The translations under genes were made by a program, and so were the position numbers. A model generated the notes under the pieces. The model made no database searches. It saw only the letters and a list, made by a program, of their open reading frames with translations, and was not told the origin of the DNA. 64,000 nucleotides of DNA from Piper betle (taxonomy: Eukaryota > Streptophyta > Magnoliopsida > Piperales > Piperaceae), in NCBI GenBank assembly GCA_033002965.1, contig JAURVB010008515.1, forward strand, positions 26,586-90,585, given 5' to 3'. The first letter of the stretch is position 1; the number at the start of each line of letters is the position of its first letter. Shown here piece by piece: positions 1 through 12,807 of this stretch.

Positions 1-877
1 GCCATATATGGATTGTTATCATGATATCAGATTGCTTGCCCAGTTACATGTGGGCAGGGAATGTTGTAGTGCTAGTAGAGGTAGAATGGGTATAAGATCT
101 CATCTTATACCAGATTCGGATGTCAGCAGATGTGAGCAGGAATCTGACAGGATTATCATGATGGGCTTAGAGACCCACTAGTTCTGTCCATCACATAAGT
201 GAATTGGATGATTGACCAGGTGTTCGAGTCTTGCATGTCACTACATTAGTCCTATTTCCATGGGACATAGTGTACATGATGAGAATAAGTTAAAAGAAAA
301 GGGGTAACAGTAAGGAGCTTGAAGTATAGAGGTACTAGTAAGTTAGTTGGCATATGAGATGGACCACTTCCAGAAGATATTGATGAATGACGATGAGTAG
401 CGAGGTGGATCAATAGTCCAATGGGTACTTCACCGCATCCTCCTCTTCCACTAGTTATGACCTACGGGTAGCAATTTTGGCTTCTCTTTACCAAATAGAG
501 GTCTTGATATGACGAGGAAAAGATCAGGACCACCATTGCATACGAGATCAGATATTTGACGGGATTCTACCAGAGAAAAGGTACCAGATCAGTGGTTAAC
601 GTTTGAGGGCCAGTCAGCATTGATGAAAGCTGTCATTTCAGATTGCAGAAGATTAGAGTGGGTCCAGCATAGGTTTACCATCATATGTGTCAGCATCATG
701 ATCCAAACCCCTCTGGATCTGACACGCATGATTGGACAACCTAAGCAGAGTTGTTAGCAACCACGTCTAGGGACACATACAAATGGAGGAAGACATGTTA
801 GAGAAACTATTGGATTTATGATGCATATGACCAGGATCAGATTTTTTAGTACTTAGGTAGCACTGTTGCTGACGGTG

Positions 878-1118
878 TTGCACAACCACCGATCGAGTGC
901 ACAACCACCGTCCGAGATGCACTACCACTGACCGAGTTGCACAATTGTTGACCGAATTGCACAACCGCCGACCGAATCGCACAACCGCCGATAGACTTGC
1001 AAGACCGCCGACTAAGTCACACAACCATTGACGAGGTGCACAACCGCCATCCGAGATGCACTACCACCGATCGAAGACACACTACCGCCGTCCGTGTATT
1101 GCTCATCCGCCGACCGAG
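878..1118. repeat. Imperfect minisatellite, unit about 20 bp
   Basis: About eleven degenerate copies of a unit close to GCACAACCGCCGACCGAGTT follow one another, with variants such as ACCACCGTCCGAGATGCACT. The copies differ by several substitutions each, so the array is old. It lies inside the decayed retroelement. The local open frame on the minus strand (767-1024) is a by-product of the repeat. Confidence 0.75.
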
Positions 1119-3120
1119 TAAATTAGTTAGAGCTTAGTAGGGCCAGAACTTGAGGAACAAGATATAGCTACAATGAAAATTAGTAGAACAGAGAAGAGTT
1201 AGGAAAACTGAGGTTATCTGGATGATATAGCATAGGATCCGACTTCACAGCTCTCTTGCAATCATTGTCTTGACCTGACACCCTTGAGTCAGATGTATAT
1301 TGCAAGATAACCCCATCAGGCACTGTTAGTGACAGTTTCATAGGGATGTGCATGGACAGAATCAGGGAACATGATAGTATGACCTCCAGATGGGATGGTC
1401 ACAATGATCAGATTGTGCAAATTGCATGATAATATATGCATGGGCCACAACTAGTATACATAAATCAGATGGTTAGTAGACAGTCACACACGTTGTTGAA
1501 CCCATTAGTGATGGGCCAACCAGCGATAGGAGCTCGACTTATATTAGAGTATCGGGCATAGATAGAAGGTTAATGAGGAAGCGTCCTTTAGAAGGATAGT
1601 GATTCCCTTGTGTTTCGCCAGCACAATTAGGTTCTCACCTTGAACCATAGGGTTGAGCCTAACCCTGAGTATAGAGGTACCTTTATGGTACTGATTAGGG
1701 TTTACAGTGTAGGTAGATGTTGCAAACTGATCTTCCGATGAGGATTTCACCCTAGCTTGAGAGCGATGTAGACATGGACTTCAAACAAAACAGGCCATGC
1801 TGACTAGAGAGCAATACTAGTGTATATTCATCTTGATTGATAGCCTTGCTTGAGAGTCTACCACAACGGTAGTAGTCATGTGAGTCAAGATTAGTACTAT
1901 AAACCGGTACAGGATGGTAGGTCACACACCACTGAAGAGCGGACGAGACACGTGTCAAACCTTATTATGAGTCCCCGTAGACTTGAGGGGAGACAGTGGT
2001 TCTTTGGGTCGTTTGAACCCTGCCCGTTTAGAAGTGCGTGACTACTACAGTATCGAGAAACATGTGTCTACTGTTAGCTAATTGAACTAGAGCCACTTAG
2101 GAGCCGTATATGAGATTCGTCATTGATTGACTATTCCACAGCCTGATCACCTGTGGCATAGTGAATTATGGTGATCTTAGAGACAAGTTCATAGAGCTAC
2201 CGATATTTTTGCCACCCAGTATGCTACATAGGGATTTCATCTCCTCTGCCACCTGCATGACACCTTGACCTCACCATAGATCAGAGTGGCATACCCATGT
2301 AGCAGGTTTTTCTTAGCCTAGTGGATTCCCCATTTACATGACATCAGATACCACCAGTGAGGATGAGACGCCACCTATTGAGAGTTCTTGATTAGTGTGA
2401 CTAGTTTCCACGAGATTCAGTCCCCTTTTCTGTAACCCAGGGATGCCAGATAGAGGAGAGTTTTCACTTGAGGATTCCCACTCACCCCTTTGTATGTATT
2501 AGTCCTACCATCAGTTTATCCAGATGATTGAGATGAGTATACATTGACCAGAGCACATCCCACAGACCAGAGGCAGGCTTTACAGACCATGCAGAGTATG
2601 TTATCATACTCCATGAGACACACTGTGTATGTACAGGTGTTCTCGCCTCCTTTCAGCAGTAGTTAGTGGTTGTATAGATAGTCACGTGAGCCGCAGTATG
2701 TAGTAGAGTCATAGTAGCTATCCTTGTTCTCTTATAGAACATAGTGAGATACTGGACTCAGGACCGAGTCAACTAGGACCCCGTGAGCGGTCCAGTTCCT
2801 TATATAGGGACACTTAAGAGTTGGATCTAGACTGGCGATCGTGAGCCGTGCAGCTCCTTAACCTATACATCGTACCTAGTAGGAAACTCATAGAATACCT
2901 TAGGATGGTTGTAGGACTAGAGATAGAGTTTCCTGAGGGTATATGTAGGTGACTTTTCACAAATGAGGATTAAAGGGACATGGGTAGATGCTAGTAGGTA
3001 GGTCTTAACCTCGATGTAGTTTTCTCAGACAGCTCAGATTAGAACCTTGCGATACTCTAGAGTATCTGCTTGACCAACCCAGTAGGCCCTTAGGGGTGAC
3101 CTAGGTTTTCCCGCCGAGTT

Positions 3121-3236
3121 AGCAGTAGGGATCAGAACAGAATAGCATGATGATGGTAATGTCAGAACATGCACAGACAGCAGTGGGGATCAGAACAGAA
3201 GAGAACGATGATAGTAATATCAGAACAAGCACAGAT
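3121..3236. repeat. 58-bp tandem duplication
   Basis: Two adjacent copies, 3121-3178 and 3179-3236, both begin AGCAGT(A/G)GGGATCAGAACAG and end GCACAGA(C/T), with a handful of substitutions. The pair lies about 200 bp before the polypurine tract of the retroelement. Confidence 0.8.
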
Positions 3237-3417
3237 AGCTTAGAAACAGAATGTTGATATTGACAGCATCACAAGCAGAACCCACCATGACGGCGCAGCT
3301 ACAATGAGGATGTGCATGACTATCGAAGAGTAGAGGATACAACTGGTGTGTATCTAGCTTCCAGGTATTAGTTTAGTATAACCTCCTTCAGTTGAAATTT
3401 TGAGGACGAAATTTTTA

Positions 3418-3431
3418 TAAGGAGGGAAGAT
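3418..3431 (+). other. Polypurine tract of the long-LTR element
   Basis: A purine-rich run containing AAGGAGGGAAGA immediately precedes the TG of the LTR, the expected place for plus-strand DNA priming. It fixes the orientation of the element as + and identifies the following LTR as the 3' LTR. Confidence 0.65.
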
Positions 3432-6375
3432 TGTAAAACCCACGATTCAAGTCAGGGTTTTATATTCAGAACCGGTCGATTCGACCATTATTTTTAAGTC
3501 AGTCAGTTTCAGAGCACGTGTACTGAGCCGACGCTAGTCGCGTGTATGAGCTATGAGGGTCATGCATACCCAAGTATATGATGATAACGTCATGAACACA
3601 GCAAAACAGAATGAGTTATCAGATATATGTGAGTATGCCAGTCATTTTTTTATTTTTATATATAGTGGATCGCATAATTAGTTTTAGGCCGTTTACCGCG
3701 TTAGGACGCGTTACAGGCAGTTTGGGTGGGTTGTTAGTCATAGAGCATATTATTATAATATTGTGGTGTTTGTTTAATTTTATGGGATTTTTCCCAATTT
3801 TTATGAGTTTTTTAGGATTTAATACGCCTTAGTTATTATTCTTGACTCGAGCCGAAAACAAGTCAAGTAATATTTACAAGTTTGCCACCAGCCTTTTTCT
3901 TCCTCTCCCCTGACCTTTCCTTTCTTCTTCCCCAAACCCTCGTCACGCGCCGCCCACTGTGCATGCCACCGCCACCATCGCAGCCGACGCCACCTTGCCA
4001 CCAATCGGTGCCGCTGGGCCTCGCCGTAGCGTCGCCATGCCGCCCCGACTAGTCCTGGCCGTCGCCCAACCTCCACGATGCCGGAATCTCCGCACCTAGC
4101 GCTACGATCGCATCACCGATTCCATCGTCGCGGCGATCGAGTGGTTGCCTTGGCACCCTCGACCGCCCAACGACCTTTCCTGACTGGAGCAGAGGTCGTC
4201 GCCACCCAGGTCAACCGGATTTAGCCACCCATTGCCGCCGGCTCTATTTTGCCATTTTCCGGTGAGCCACGGCTTCCATCGACCATGTCGACGTTATAGA
4301 TGAGTCGGGCTTGCCGAGCCGGTTCCAAGGGTACCCAATACCCTTACTTTTCGGCCAGTAGACGCCGCCGGCGGTTGTTGCCGGAAAATTGCCGGAACTT
4401 ACCGGAAAACCACCGAAATCTGTCGGAAAACCAGATTTGTAGGATTTTGGCATATCTTCTGCGGAGTTCATCCAGTCGAACCTGATCAACTTCGGACGCC
4501 GCCGAGTGTCGAATTCGAGCTCCTAGATGCGCGACGGAACCCTAGCCGTCACCGATTGCCGATGACGTGAGGTATAATTACCTCTGATTTAATTATTTAA
4601 AATTGATGATGATTGTTAGCATAGCATGATAGAATTGAGTAGTTGTCATGATGAATGTCAGACTATGAATGAAGTAAAGATGTGTATGATGTGGTTAACA
4701 GGTAATGAAAGTTAAGTGATCTAATGAAGTAAAGTAAATTGAAGCATGATAATGGATCACGACATAAGGTAGAAAAACATAATAAAATTAGTATGAATAG
4801 GATGAGTTAGGATTACTTACATTTATGATTATTTGATTGTTGATTGTGATGGATGATTATTATGTTGTGTGTTGATTATATGACGAGTTTGATGCATTAT
4901 TTAGTTAGCGGGCGTTAGTATTTAGTTTTTATGTGTAGGTACGGAGTAGGAGCTTGCTGGATAGGCGCGATGACACGCTTGGAGCTTTTACCAGGTCCGT
5001 TTAGGACTTGCCTCTGTTTTACGCTCTTCTATTGTATGTTTATTTTATTATCTGCAGGACGGGTTAAGTGGTGTTTTATCGGATCCCACTTAACTTAGGC
5101 CATTTAACCGAACAGTTTTTCGGATTAATAACCCCTCGAGGATGAGATCCCTCGAGGATGATTTCGAAAACAAGATCCACCACAAGTTGCCTTCGGGCCT
5201 ATTATATAAATCCCTACCCAGCCCTATATATATGTAGTTTTCGGGTTTTCAGTGAGACGAGAGATGGAGAAACCGACTACGTACCATGAGCGGATGCCGT
5301 GACAGTCAAAGCGGGCTCTGGATTAGTGCCAGTGGACTGTTCCATTCCCAAGGGATCCTGACAACTCCGCGTTTGAGTTCCTCATATCCGGAGAACGTGG
5401 AGGTTTATGGGTACTGTTTAGTACAGCGCATGTCCAGACTTGTGGTTCAAAGGGTACTAAAGGCAACTGCCTGAGAGTACTCGGCCTTCGTGCTCAAGGC
5501 TAGGAGAAATATGGAGGTAAGGAAAGGGCTTAGAATAAAGTTTTACGTTAAGTACTGAAAAGAAGTGCCGTGAGTGGCACAGTACTAGATAGATCGGGAT
5601 GCTACCGGGTCTACAGCCCAGTGGCTCTTCAGTAGTGCCCTTCAGAGTGTTCACGTGGAGCATATGATATTTTCTTTCATATGAGAGTTTGCTCTCATAG
5701 CCAGCTTGTTATAGTTATTTTATTTTCTGGACCAGTTTCATTTGTTACTGACGTGTTTTTATATTATATGTAGGTAATAATCACGAGTTGGAGGAGCCAG
5801 CTTGGACGGAGGAGTACTGTTGTCGCTTACACACATGTCAGTCGATAGAGTGGTTAATACATTATTTATGATGCTATTATATTGTGAATGGTGTGAAATG
5901 CTAAGACATGATAGGATATGATTAAATGTAATGAGATGATGTTATGACATAATGAAAAGCTAAGACATGATGACAAGAGGTAAGATGTGATCAGAGTGCG
6001 CAGCAGAAGTATGGCCCAAGTTTTATGATGAATATACAGTATATTAGATTATGTGTGATTAAAATTGTTGATATATGCATATATATTGGTATATATTGTT
6101 TTGACAGGGTGGACCCTAATTGCACTTTTAAGAGAGATTCTGTTCGTTTTATTTTTGAATTTTCATTGAGTTTGATCGTAATTGTATTGGTGTGTGCTTG
6201 AATTGCATGTAATTTATGTAGTACCATGTTAGGGTTTGTGCATTCATCAATGCATTGCGAGTTGTATCCTCATCTTAAGACGCCGAGATTGGATCCGTAT
6301 GAGTTAGGTTCGGGTTAGCCGACCTAACCGGGGCCTGTAACATACTGGCTCGTGAACCGGATTTGGGGTGTTACA
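3432..6375 (+). repeat. 3' LTR of the long-LTR Ty3/gypsy-like element (2944 bp)
   Basis: It starts TGTAAAACCCACGATTC after the polypurine tract and ends GGGGTGTTACA. It shares landmark blocks in the same order with 54596-57479: the TGTAAAACCC start with GTCAGTTTC soon after, a block around GGAGTAGGAGCT(T/C)GCTG, the CCTCGAGGATGAGATCCCTCGAG block, and AGTGAGAC(G)AGAGATG. A TATA-like ATTATATAAAT at 5211-5220 in the distal half may be the LTR promoter. Small open frames inside it (3611-3832, 4300-4485, 5286-5474) match no protein. The target-site duplication cannot be checked because the other end lies outside the window. Confidence 0.75.
5211..5220 (+). promoter_or_regulatory. Putative LTR TATA box
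   Basis: ATTATATAAA lies inside the 3' LTR after a conserved block (TTGCCTTCGGGCC). The reversed copy at about 19820-19850 keeps a similar TATATAA next to the same GCCCGAAGGCAACTTG block, whereas the solo LTR has TATATTACAATA at the same place and looks decayed. The conserved position suggests the core promoter of the element. Confidence 0.4.
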
Positions 6376-8710
6376 TTTAGTGACTTATTTGTAGATGTTG
6401 CAGACTATCACGTGGCCGCACTTGTTCAAACTCCACAAATTCTTCATGGCACATCGTATCATTTGGATAAGCCAAATCTGGAAGCTAAGGCATTTAGTGA
6501 CCTATTCGATCAAGAGAGAATTTTTCTACGAGGGATGTGATCATGTGTCATCTCTATATACAACGACGACCCTGCTACACATAAGTCAAGCAGAAATATT
6601 TCTACTTTGGCATTTGATGACATGTGTGCGGCATTTAAGAGGTGGTTGCCACACGACTACAACTTCTCTGCATCATTTGACACTTCAAAGAACTTACCTA
6701 GCTATGCATATATAATTACTGTACAAAAGGAGGGGGAATATAAACTGGATCACATAATTTAAACTAATTAATCTTATACAATTTGTTGTATTTGTTTAAA
6801 CATTTGAAAAGAACTACTTAAAAGTTTAAAAATCATGTCAAAGATGATTCAAAATTTTAAACAATATACCTTTTGGCTCATCCTGTGACCTCGTATTAAT
6901 TGTAGGATAGAATCAACTAGAGTCCACAAACTGTGAAAATAAATGAGCTAATTTTCTATCTACGCAAAACAAGAGAGTCCCTTCATGGCTTAGCATGTTT
7001 GTGTGCTTTTTAAAAAAATAAAATGGGGTAGATATTTATTTTCCCAAAATGAAATAGTTGCTTGCACCTGGGCAAGAAAAATTTCTTGGCCCAAGCACCT
7101 ATCTAGGTTGTCCGATTGATCACAAGGATGATTCGAGTCTATCTTTTTCAAAATAAAAAGGCCGACAAATTTGCCTGTGGACGGCTAGTGGCCCCGACTG
7201 GAGGGGGGGGCGGCCGGATCATGCTGCCCTGGCCAAATTCGGTGGGGAGGTGGTCGAATTTAGCCGCCTCTAACTGGGATGGTCTGATCTGACTGCCTTT
7301 GGCTAAGATTGGGCAAACATGGTTATCTTTGGCCAAAGATAGGGGAAAATAGTTACTCCTGTCATGATATGGCAAGGAGGTGGCCTAATATAGATGAGAA
7401 GTGGCCAGATTTGGCCAAGGTCGACTAGATTTGACCAAGGTCAACTTGGTCGCCGTCTGACCACATCTGGTTGGGGGTGGCTAAGTTCAACCGCCTTGAT
7501 TAGATCTAAGTTAGGGATATTTATCGAGCTAGTTGAGTCGAGTGTTGTTCAAATGAAGTTTGACTCATTTGATTTCGAGTTTGAATCGAGCTAAAAAGTA
7601 TTCAAATTGATTCGAGTTCTAATCAAGTTTTAGCTAGCTTGATTCGTATTTATTGATGTTGTTTTTTCGTATGATTTATACTAAACTTTAATTTATAATT
7701 AAATATCTCAAGTTTTACATAATTATGTATAAAAGATAATTTAATTATGCATATATTTATTTAAATTTGAAATAATATTTTATAATTTAATATATTTATA
7801 AAAAAATTTAAAATAAATGTGATAAAAAATTTTATTCCATATATAAAGTGTCGAATTTCGAGGTAAGCCCAATTATGCAGGTACAAACTCTAATTCGTCT
7901 AATATTGAATTAAGCTTTGAATTGAATTTTTCGAGTTAATTATCGAACTAAAATGAACTTAGGTTTGAGTGCCTGACTTATTTAATATTGAATTAAACTT
8001 TAAATCGATTTTTTTGAGTCGATTATCGAACCAAAATGAGTTTAATCAATTTGGGAAAGGAAAAGGAAATGGGCATAATCCAAGTTATTATCCAACCGCT
8101 CGTTGGGCACTTTGGCATCCAGAGAGGGGGATGATTTTCTTTATAATGATAGATCTAATCAATTGGACGGCCCAGATTGATGGCGGGCATTAAATATGAC
8201 CCAGAGAAACTTTTAGCCTCCGCCTTCCTTCCCATCGACGACGAAGAAGACGCTACCTCTCCAATTCCATCCCCGACTTCTACGGCGACTTCCTTCCACC
8301 CGGCCATCCACATCATTTTCACGGCAGGCAAGCCTTACTTACTCGCCGACGACTTCTCTCGGCATTGCAAACCACGCCTACTATGATTATTTGATGATTA
8401 TATGCATAACATATGTGTGTGGTTGGGGGGAACACATGCTTTCTTGCATAACCCGGCATCTCGAAATTTACTACTCACCTCTGTGAATTTGTGTACCGTG
8501 TTGCTTATATATTTTATCTTCTTTTGATTGTGAGTGCTTGGTTACTGGTTGGTTGGTTATCCCCATTTATTTATTTTTTTAATTTAATTTTTATAAGAAA
8601 TAGTCTGGCCTGAGCTTGATTGTGTGATTATTATATAAGAATTTGAGGATCATTGTGTGATTATGTAGGGATTTGAGGAGTAGGTTGGGGGGCGGGGGTT
8701 GAAAGGGGGG
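6376..8710. other. Intergenic region and probable 5' leader of ATG3
   Basis: 6376-7990 is AT-rich or low-complexity DNA without a convincing gene; a stretch near 7150-7600 is made of degenerate TGGCC/GGCCAA motifs. From about 8170 the base composition becomes gene-like (GC-richer, CTCCGCC/CCATCGACGACG stretches), consistent with a transcribed 5' leader. A 69-codon open frame at 8177-8386 lies upstream of the ATG3 start and could be an upstream ORF; a leader intron between about 8390 and 8690 is also possible. Confidence 0.4.
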
Positions 8711-11700
8711 ATGGTGCTTACGCAGAAACTGCATGAGGCCTTTAAGGGAACCGTGGAGAGGATCACTGGGCCGCGTACAGTTTCTGCCTTCAAAGAGAAG
8801 GGCGTTTTAAGCGTTAGCGAGTTTGTACTGGCCGGTGATAATCTCGTTTCCAAGTGCCCCACCTGGTTCTGGTATTGATTTCGTTGTCCCTTCTTCCATA
8901 TATTATATTGTGTTGGTGTTGGTGTTGGTACCATATGCTTACTTGTGTGGGGAGTCAATTTTGTTAAGGGCGTATATTCGAGACTGTGTGTTGGTTCAGG
9001 GAAATGTCTTCTATGTATATCTGTAACTAAATTTCACTTCCTCACAGGCGTTTGATGATCTCAATTTCACGCCCGTTGTTATTATTTTCATTAACTAAGA
9101 TTTTATCCGTCTCTTTGTAATCATCTTGTTACCATGTGCAGTTTTTGAGGGACGAACTTTATTTCTTCTTTTCCAGCTCTTTCATCTCCTAATTTTTCTT
9201 TTGATGTCTCGCGAACACATCTAAGTCTTGCTTCTCTTATATTTGTTCTTTCTTCCAGTAATTGTATGCTCTGTACATTTTCATGCGAACACCAAATTTT
9301 TGTATCCGGTGTTTGACAATGAGATTTTTTCTACATCTGTCTTCTACTGGGCTTTGTTTTAGGTGTTTACTGCTGTATTGAAATGGGATTCGTTGCTAGT
9401 AGGTTTATGATTTGGGTGTGTGCTACTTCACGTTTGGGTATCAATTATTGGTTCTAAAAGAAAGAAAAGTAAGTGAGTCAGAACAATTCTGCTTTTTTAT
9501 CGTGACTTAAACAGTGGACATATGTTTTCTTCTACTCATTATGACATTGTACTCCACCCGATTTGATGATTAGTTATCAATGCTGTACCTTATTAATCAG
9601 GGAATCTGGAGATTCAAGCAAAAGGAAGTCCTACTTACCTGCAGATAAGCAATTTTTGGTTACTAGAAATGGTGAGCATGCCACTTGTCTTTTGGTCTGT
9701 TTTTTATTCCTTCTTTTAATGTTAAGTTGCAATTGTAGTGGGATCAGGTTTCTCAATAATGGCATTGGAGCTAATTATTGGAGTTCAGTAGTTATCTGCC
9801 CTCTTCATTGTTGTCATATATCTTTTTACAGTGCCTTGTCTACGGAGGGCTATCTCTGTAGAAGAAGAATATGAAGCTGGGGGCGGTGAAGTACTCCTTG
9901 AAGATGAAGACAATGATGGTTGGATTGCGACACATGGAAAACCAAGGGGTATGCTTCACCTCTTAATTGTATCTTTTAACCTTTAGGCGAATACTACAGT
10001 GATTTTTGACTCTTATTACTAGTTGTAATATTTTTTTCTTTTTCATTTAATTTTTTAGAAGCTAAGATTGATGAGGTGGAGGACTTACCTTCCATGGAGA
10101 CTTTGAAGATAAAGGAGGAAAAGACCATTCAGTCCATTCCGTCTTATTTTGGTGGAGAGGAGGAAGAAGATATACCTGACATGGCAGAATATGATGACAT
10201 TGAAAACCTTGTGGAAATGGATGCTGTAAGCACTAATTCAATTATTGCTGCAGGAGTTGTGACATACATCTACCTATATTTCTTAACAGTTTGATAACTT
10301 CTATGAAGTGAAATTAAGTATGGACAGCTTCACAAATTTTTTTGTTTGGCTTGAAATTTTTTTGGTTGTGGGAAGCTTGGGATGAGTATTTATTATTTCC
10401 AATCATTGCCAATTTGTAGGATCTTTTTACCAATAATGATTTTGGTTTTGCATTGGTGCAGGCAACACTCCAGTCTGGCTACTTTGCTGCACATGAACCT
10501 GATGACGAAAATATTTTGCGAACTCGAACATATGATATTAGCATCACGTAAGTTATGACACTCATCTTTGGTGATCTGTTTTATATTACCTTTTTAGTTT
10601 GACATTTATGTGGAAAAATAAAGATGTTCTTAATTATGTTTTTTTAATGTAATTTCATTTGTAATATCAACTTCTTTTTTATGCTTTTTTGTTGGCACAG
10701 GTATGACAAATATTATCAAACACCTCGAGTATGGCTTACTGGATATGATGAGGTATTCTTACCTTTTGTCCTTCTTGATCCACTTTGTGGAATATTCTGA
10801 CATTTTGGTATGAATTATATATATGATTGTCATTTAAAAAACGAAAGCAAAAAAAGTTTGTGCTAATCTTGAAATGTGAACAAATTTCAGAAGTGGTAAC
10901 ATTTTGTTGTTGATTTGAGTGAACTTAATGAAATAAACATACTGATATTTCAGTTAAAGATTCTGGTTTGAATTTTTCAGTCAAGAATGCCCTTGCAACC
11001 AGAGCTTGTGCTTGAAGATGTAAGCCAGGACCATGCCCACAAAACGGTAAATACCCAAACTATGTTGCTTTCAATTATAGTCACCTTATTGGTTTTTGAA
11101 GAGATAGTGGTTATTCCTTTGATTGTTTTGTTGTGCCTCTTAAAATTTTATTTTGTTTAACTTGGTCATAACATTCTTTCTAGGGAAGCTTTTGTATGGA
11201 TACTTCTCATCCCTTTTAATTATTATGTTGTGTTTTCATTGAGTAATTTCTTTTGCTTAAAAGGAATAAGTCTTAAATATTATAAGATCTTGGCCAGTTT
11301 TGAGCAAAAATGAACTTGTTCATCATCCATATCTTATATTTGGCTAGTTAGCTAACAGCAATGTTCTTATTTCATCAATTGGTTGCTTTCTCAGTCAAAT
11401 TGATGAGATAGTTTATGTAGAAAGAAAATGACGATGTTTAGTTCAGATGACTTGTGATGCAATCATGCAACTTTCTAAAGAGAAAAATGAGAGGAAGTTT
11501 TAACATCATCCTATCATTTACTTTTCCAATTTATTGAGAGCCTTCAAGGGATGATAGTTAACATAAACTGCATTATATCTTTCATGCAAAAACTTTGGAA
11601 TCCATTGTGCTTTTGTATGAATCATGGCATATTGATGAACAAAAACTATGGAATACTACTTATTGAGTACCTTTGGGAGAACTAAAATGCTATTCAACCC

Positions 11701-12101
11701 CTACTGTGTATATTTTGATCCCTGTTATTTATTTCACAGGTTACCATCGAGGATCATCCACATTTGTCTGGTAAACATGCATCTGTGCATCCTTGCCGAC
11801 ATGGGGCTGTTATGAAAAAAATAATTGATGGCATGATGACCAATCCTGAGGTTGAACCTGAAGTTGACAGGTAAATTTGCTATACCTTATCTTGGCGTAT
11901 TTGGCGTCTCAGGACATGATAAGCGATAGCCATGAAGTTTAGTACGCGATGGTTAATCTGTGAAGAAAATGTTCGTTCCACTGATTTCTTACTTACGGTT
12001 TTAGGTACCTATTTTTATTCCTAAAATTTGTTGCATCCGTAATCCCCACAATTGAGTATGATTACACGATGGACTTTGATCTTGGCAGCTCGAGCCATTG
12101 A
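8711..12101 (+). CDS. ATG3: Autophagy-related protein 3 (E2-like ATG8-conjugating enzyme)
   Basis: ATG3 takes ATG8 from the E1-like ATG7 as a cysteine thioester and transfers it to phosphatidylethanolamine on the growing autophagosome membrane. Nine exons join in frame with GT-AG introns: 8711-8871, 9601-9671, 9832-9948, 10059-10225, 10462-10547, 10701-10752, 10981-11046, 11740-11870 and 12005-12101, giving 315 residues, the usual plant length. The N-terminus (MVLTQKLHEAFKGTVERI) contains the membrane-sensing amphipathic helix of the family. An acidic flexible segment (about residues 90-180) follows, then the core with WLTGYDE, the catalytic HPC motif (Cys259 by my count) and the C-terminal FLKFVASVIPTIEYDYTMDF. 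No stop or frameshift was seen. It is tail to tail with CHR10. Identity rests on remembered ATG3 sequence. Confidence 0.96.
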
Positions 12102-12807
12102 TTGCACTACTTACTGGTAATTTTCTAACTCATTGATTTGGTTTTTAAGTAAATGATCTCATGGAACTTTTTTGTACCAACTTTTTCACGCTGCTATTAT
12201 GACATGTTGCAACAAACCTGTTACTGTGCAGTGAATAACGACGCCGTCACATGCTTTCCATGGTGCTGTACTGTTGCTCATCCAATCTTCTGTACATAGA
12301 CGTTGCGACCTGCCATTTTGACAAAGTCTGAACCCCTTCTACACAATGGCTTCCACAGCAACCCGATTGCGTTATCTTACATTTCTTGTTACATACTGAA
12401 TTTGTTTTCCGCAAATTATTCGTGAACCTTTGAAAATTGTTCGTTCACTATCCACCTACAATGTACATTGGTATGTGAATTTATTGAGAATCACTGGTTT
12501 CAAATGCTTCTCCCTACGAGTCAATCAATCATGTAAAAGGTCTCATTTTAATTATCAGCAAAGGCCTTGGCCAATCTCTTTGTGATGCTAGAGCCATGGA
12601 ATTGACCTTTGAGTTATTTGTTCGGTAACAAATAACTTGTGCCATAGATGAGTAGTGTTTGTACTCCATACTATTATCAGCAACCTACATTTCTGTTGAA
12701 AAAAGAAAATGGCCCGAGGGACAGGTACAAAAAACTGACTCTTCTGAAGGTGAAAGTATTGATCACTTTTTCGTCAAGGTGATTAGAGAAATGTATGCTA
12801 AAGCTTT
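12102..12807. other. Convergent intergenic region between ATG3 and CHR10
   Basis: About 700 bp separates the ATG3 stop from the CHR10 stop on the other strand. It should hold both 3' UTRs and poly(A) signals. I see no further gene. Confidence 0.5.

Larger units (their letters stand above)
1..3431 (+). mobile_element. Decayed internal region of a Ty3/gypsy-like LTR retrotransposon (3' part)
   Basis: No reading frame longer than about 85 codons survives and I recognise no reverse transcriptase, RNase H or integrase motif. The retroelement assignment rests on the 3' end: a frame near 3400 reads F-E-D-E-I-F-I-R-R, as at the polyprotein end of many plant Ty3/gypsy elements, followed by a purine-rich tract (about 3418-3430) directly before the TGTAAAACCC start of an LTR. 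The 5' LTR and most of the element lie outside the window. The region also holds a 20-bp-unit minisatellite (878-1118) and a 58-bp tandem duplication (3121-3236), described separately. Lineage (Tekay/Del-like chromovirus) is a guess from the tract and LTR start. Confidence 0.6.

Noticed and set aside
3611..3832. 73-codon hydrophobic ORF that looks like a membrane protein
   Set aside because: It lies inside the LTR and is AT/T-rich; the homologous solo LTR does not preserve it.
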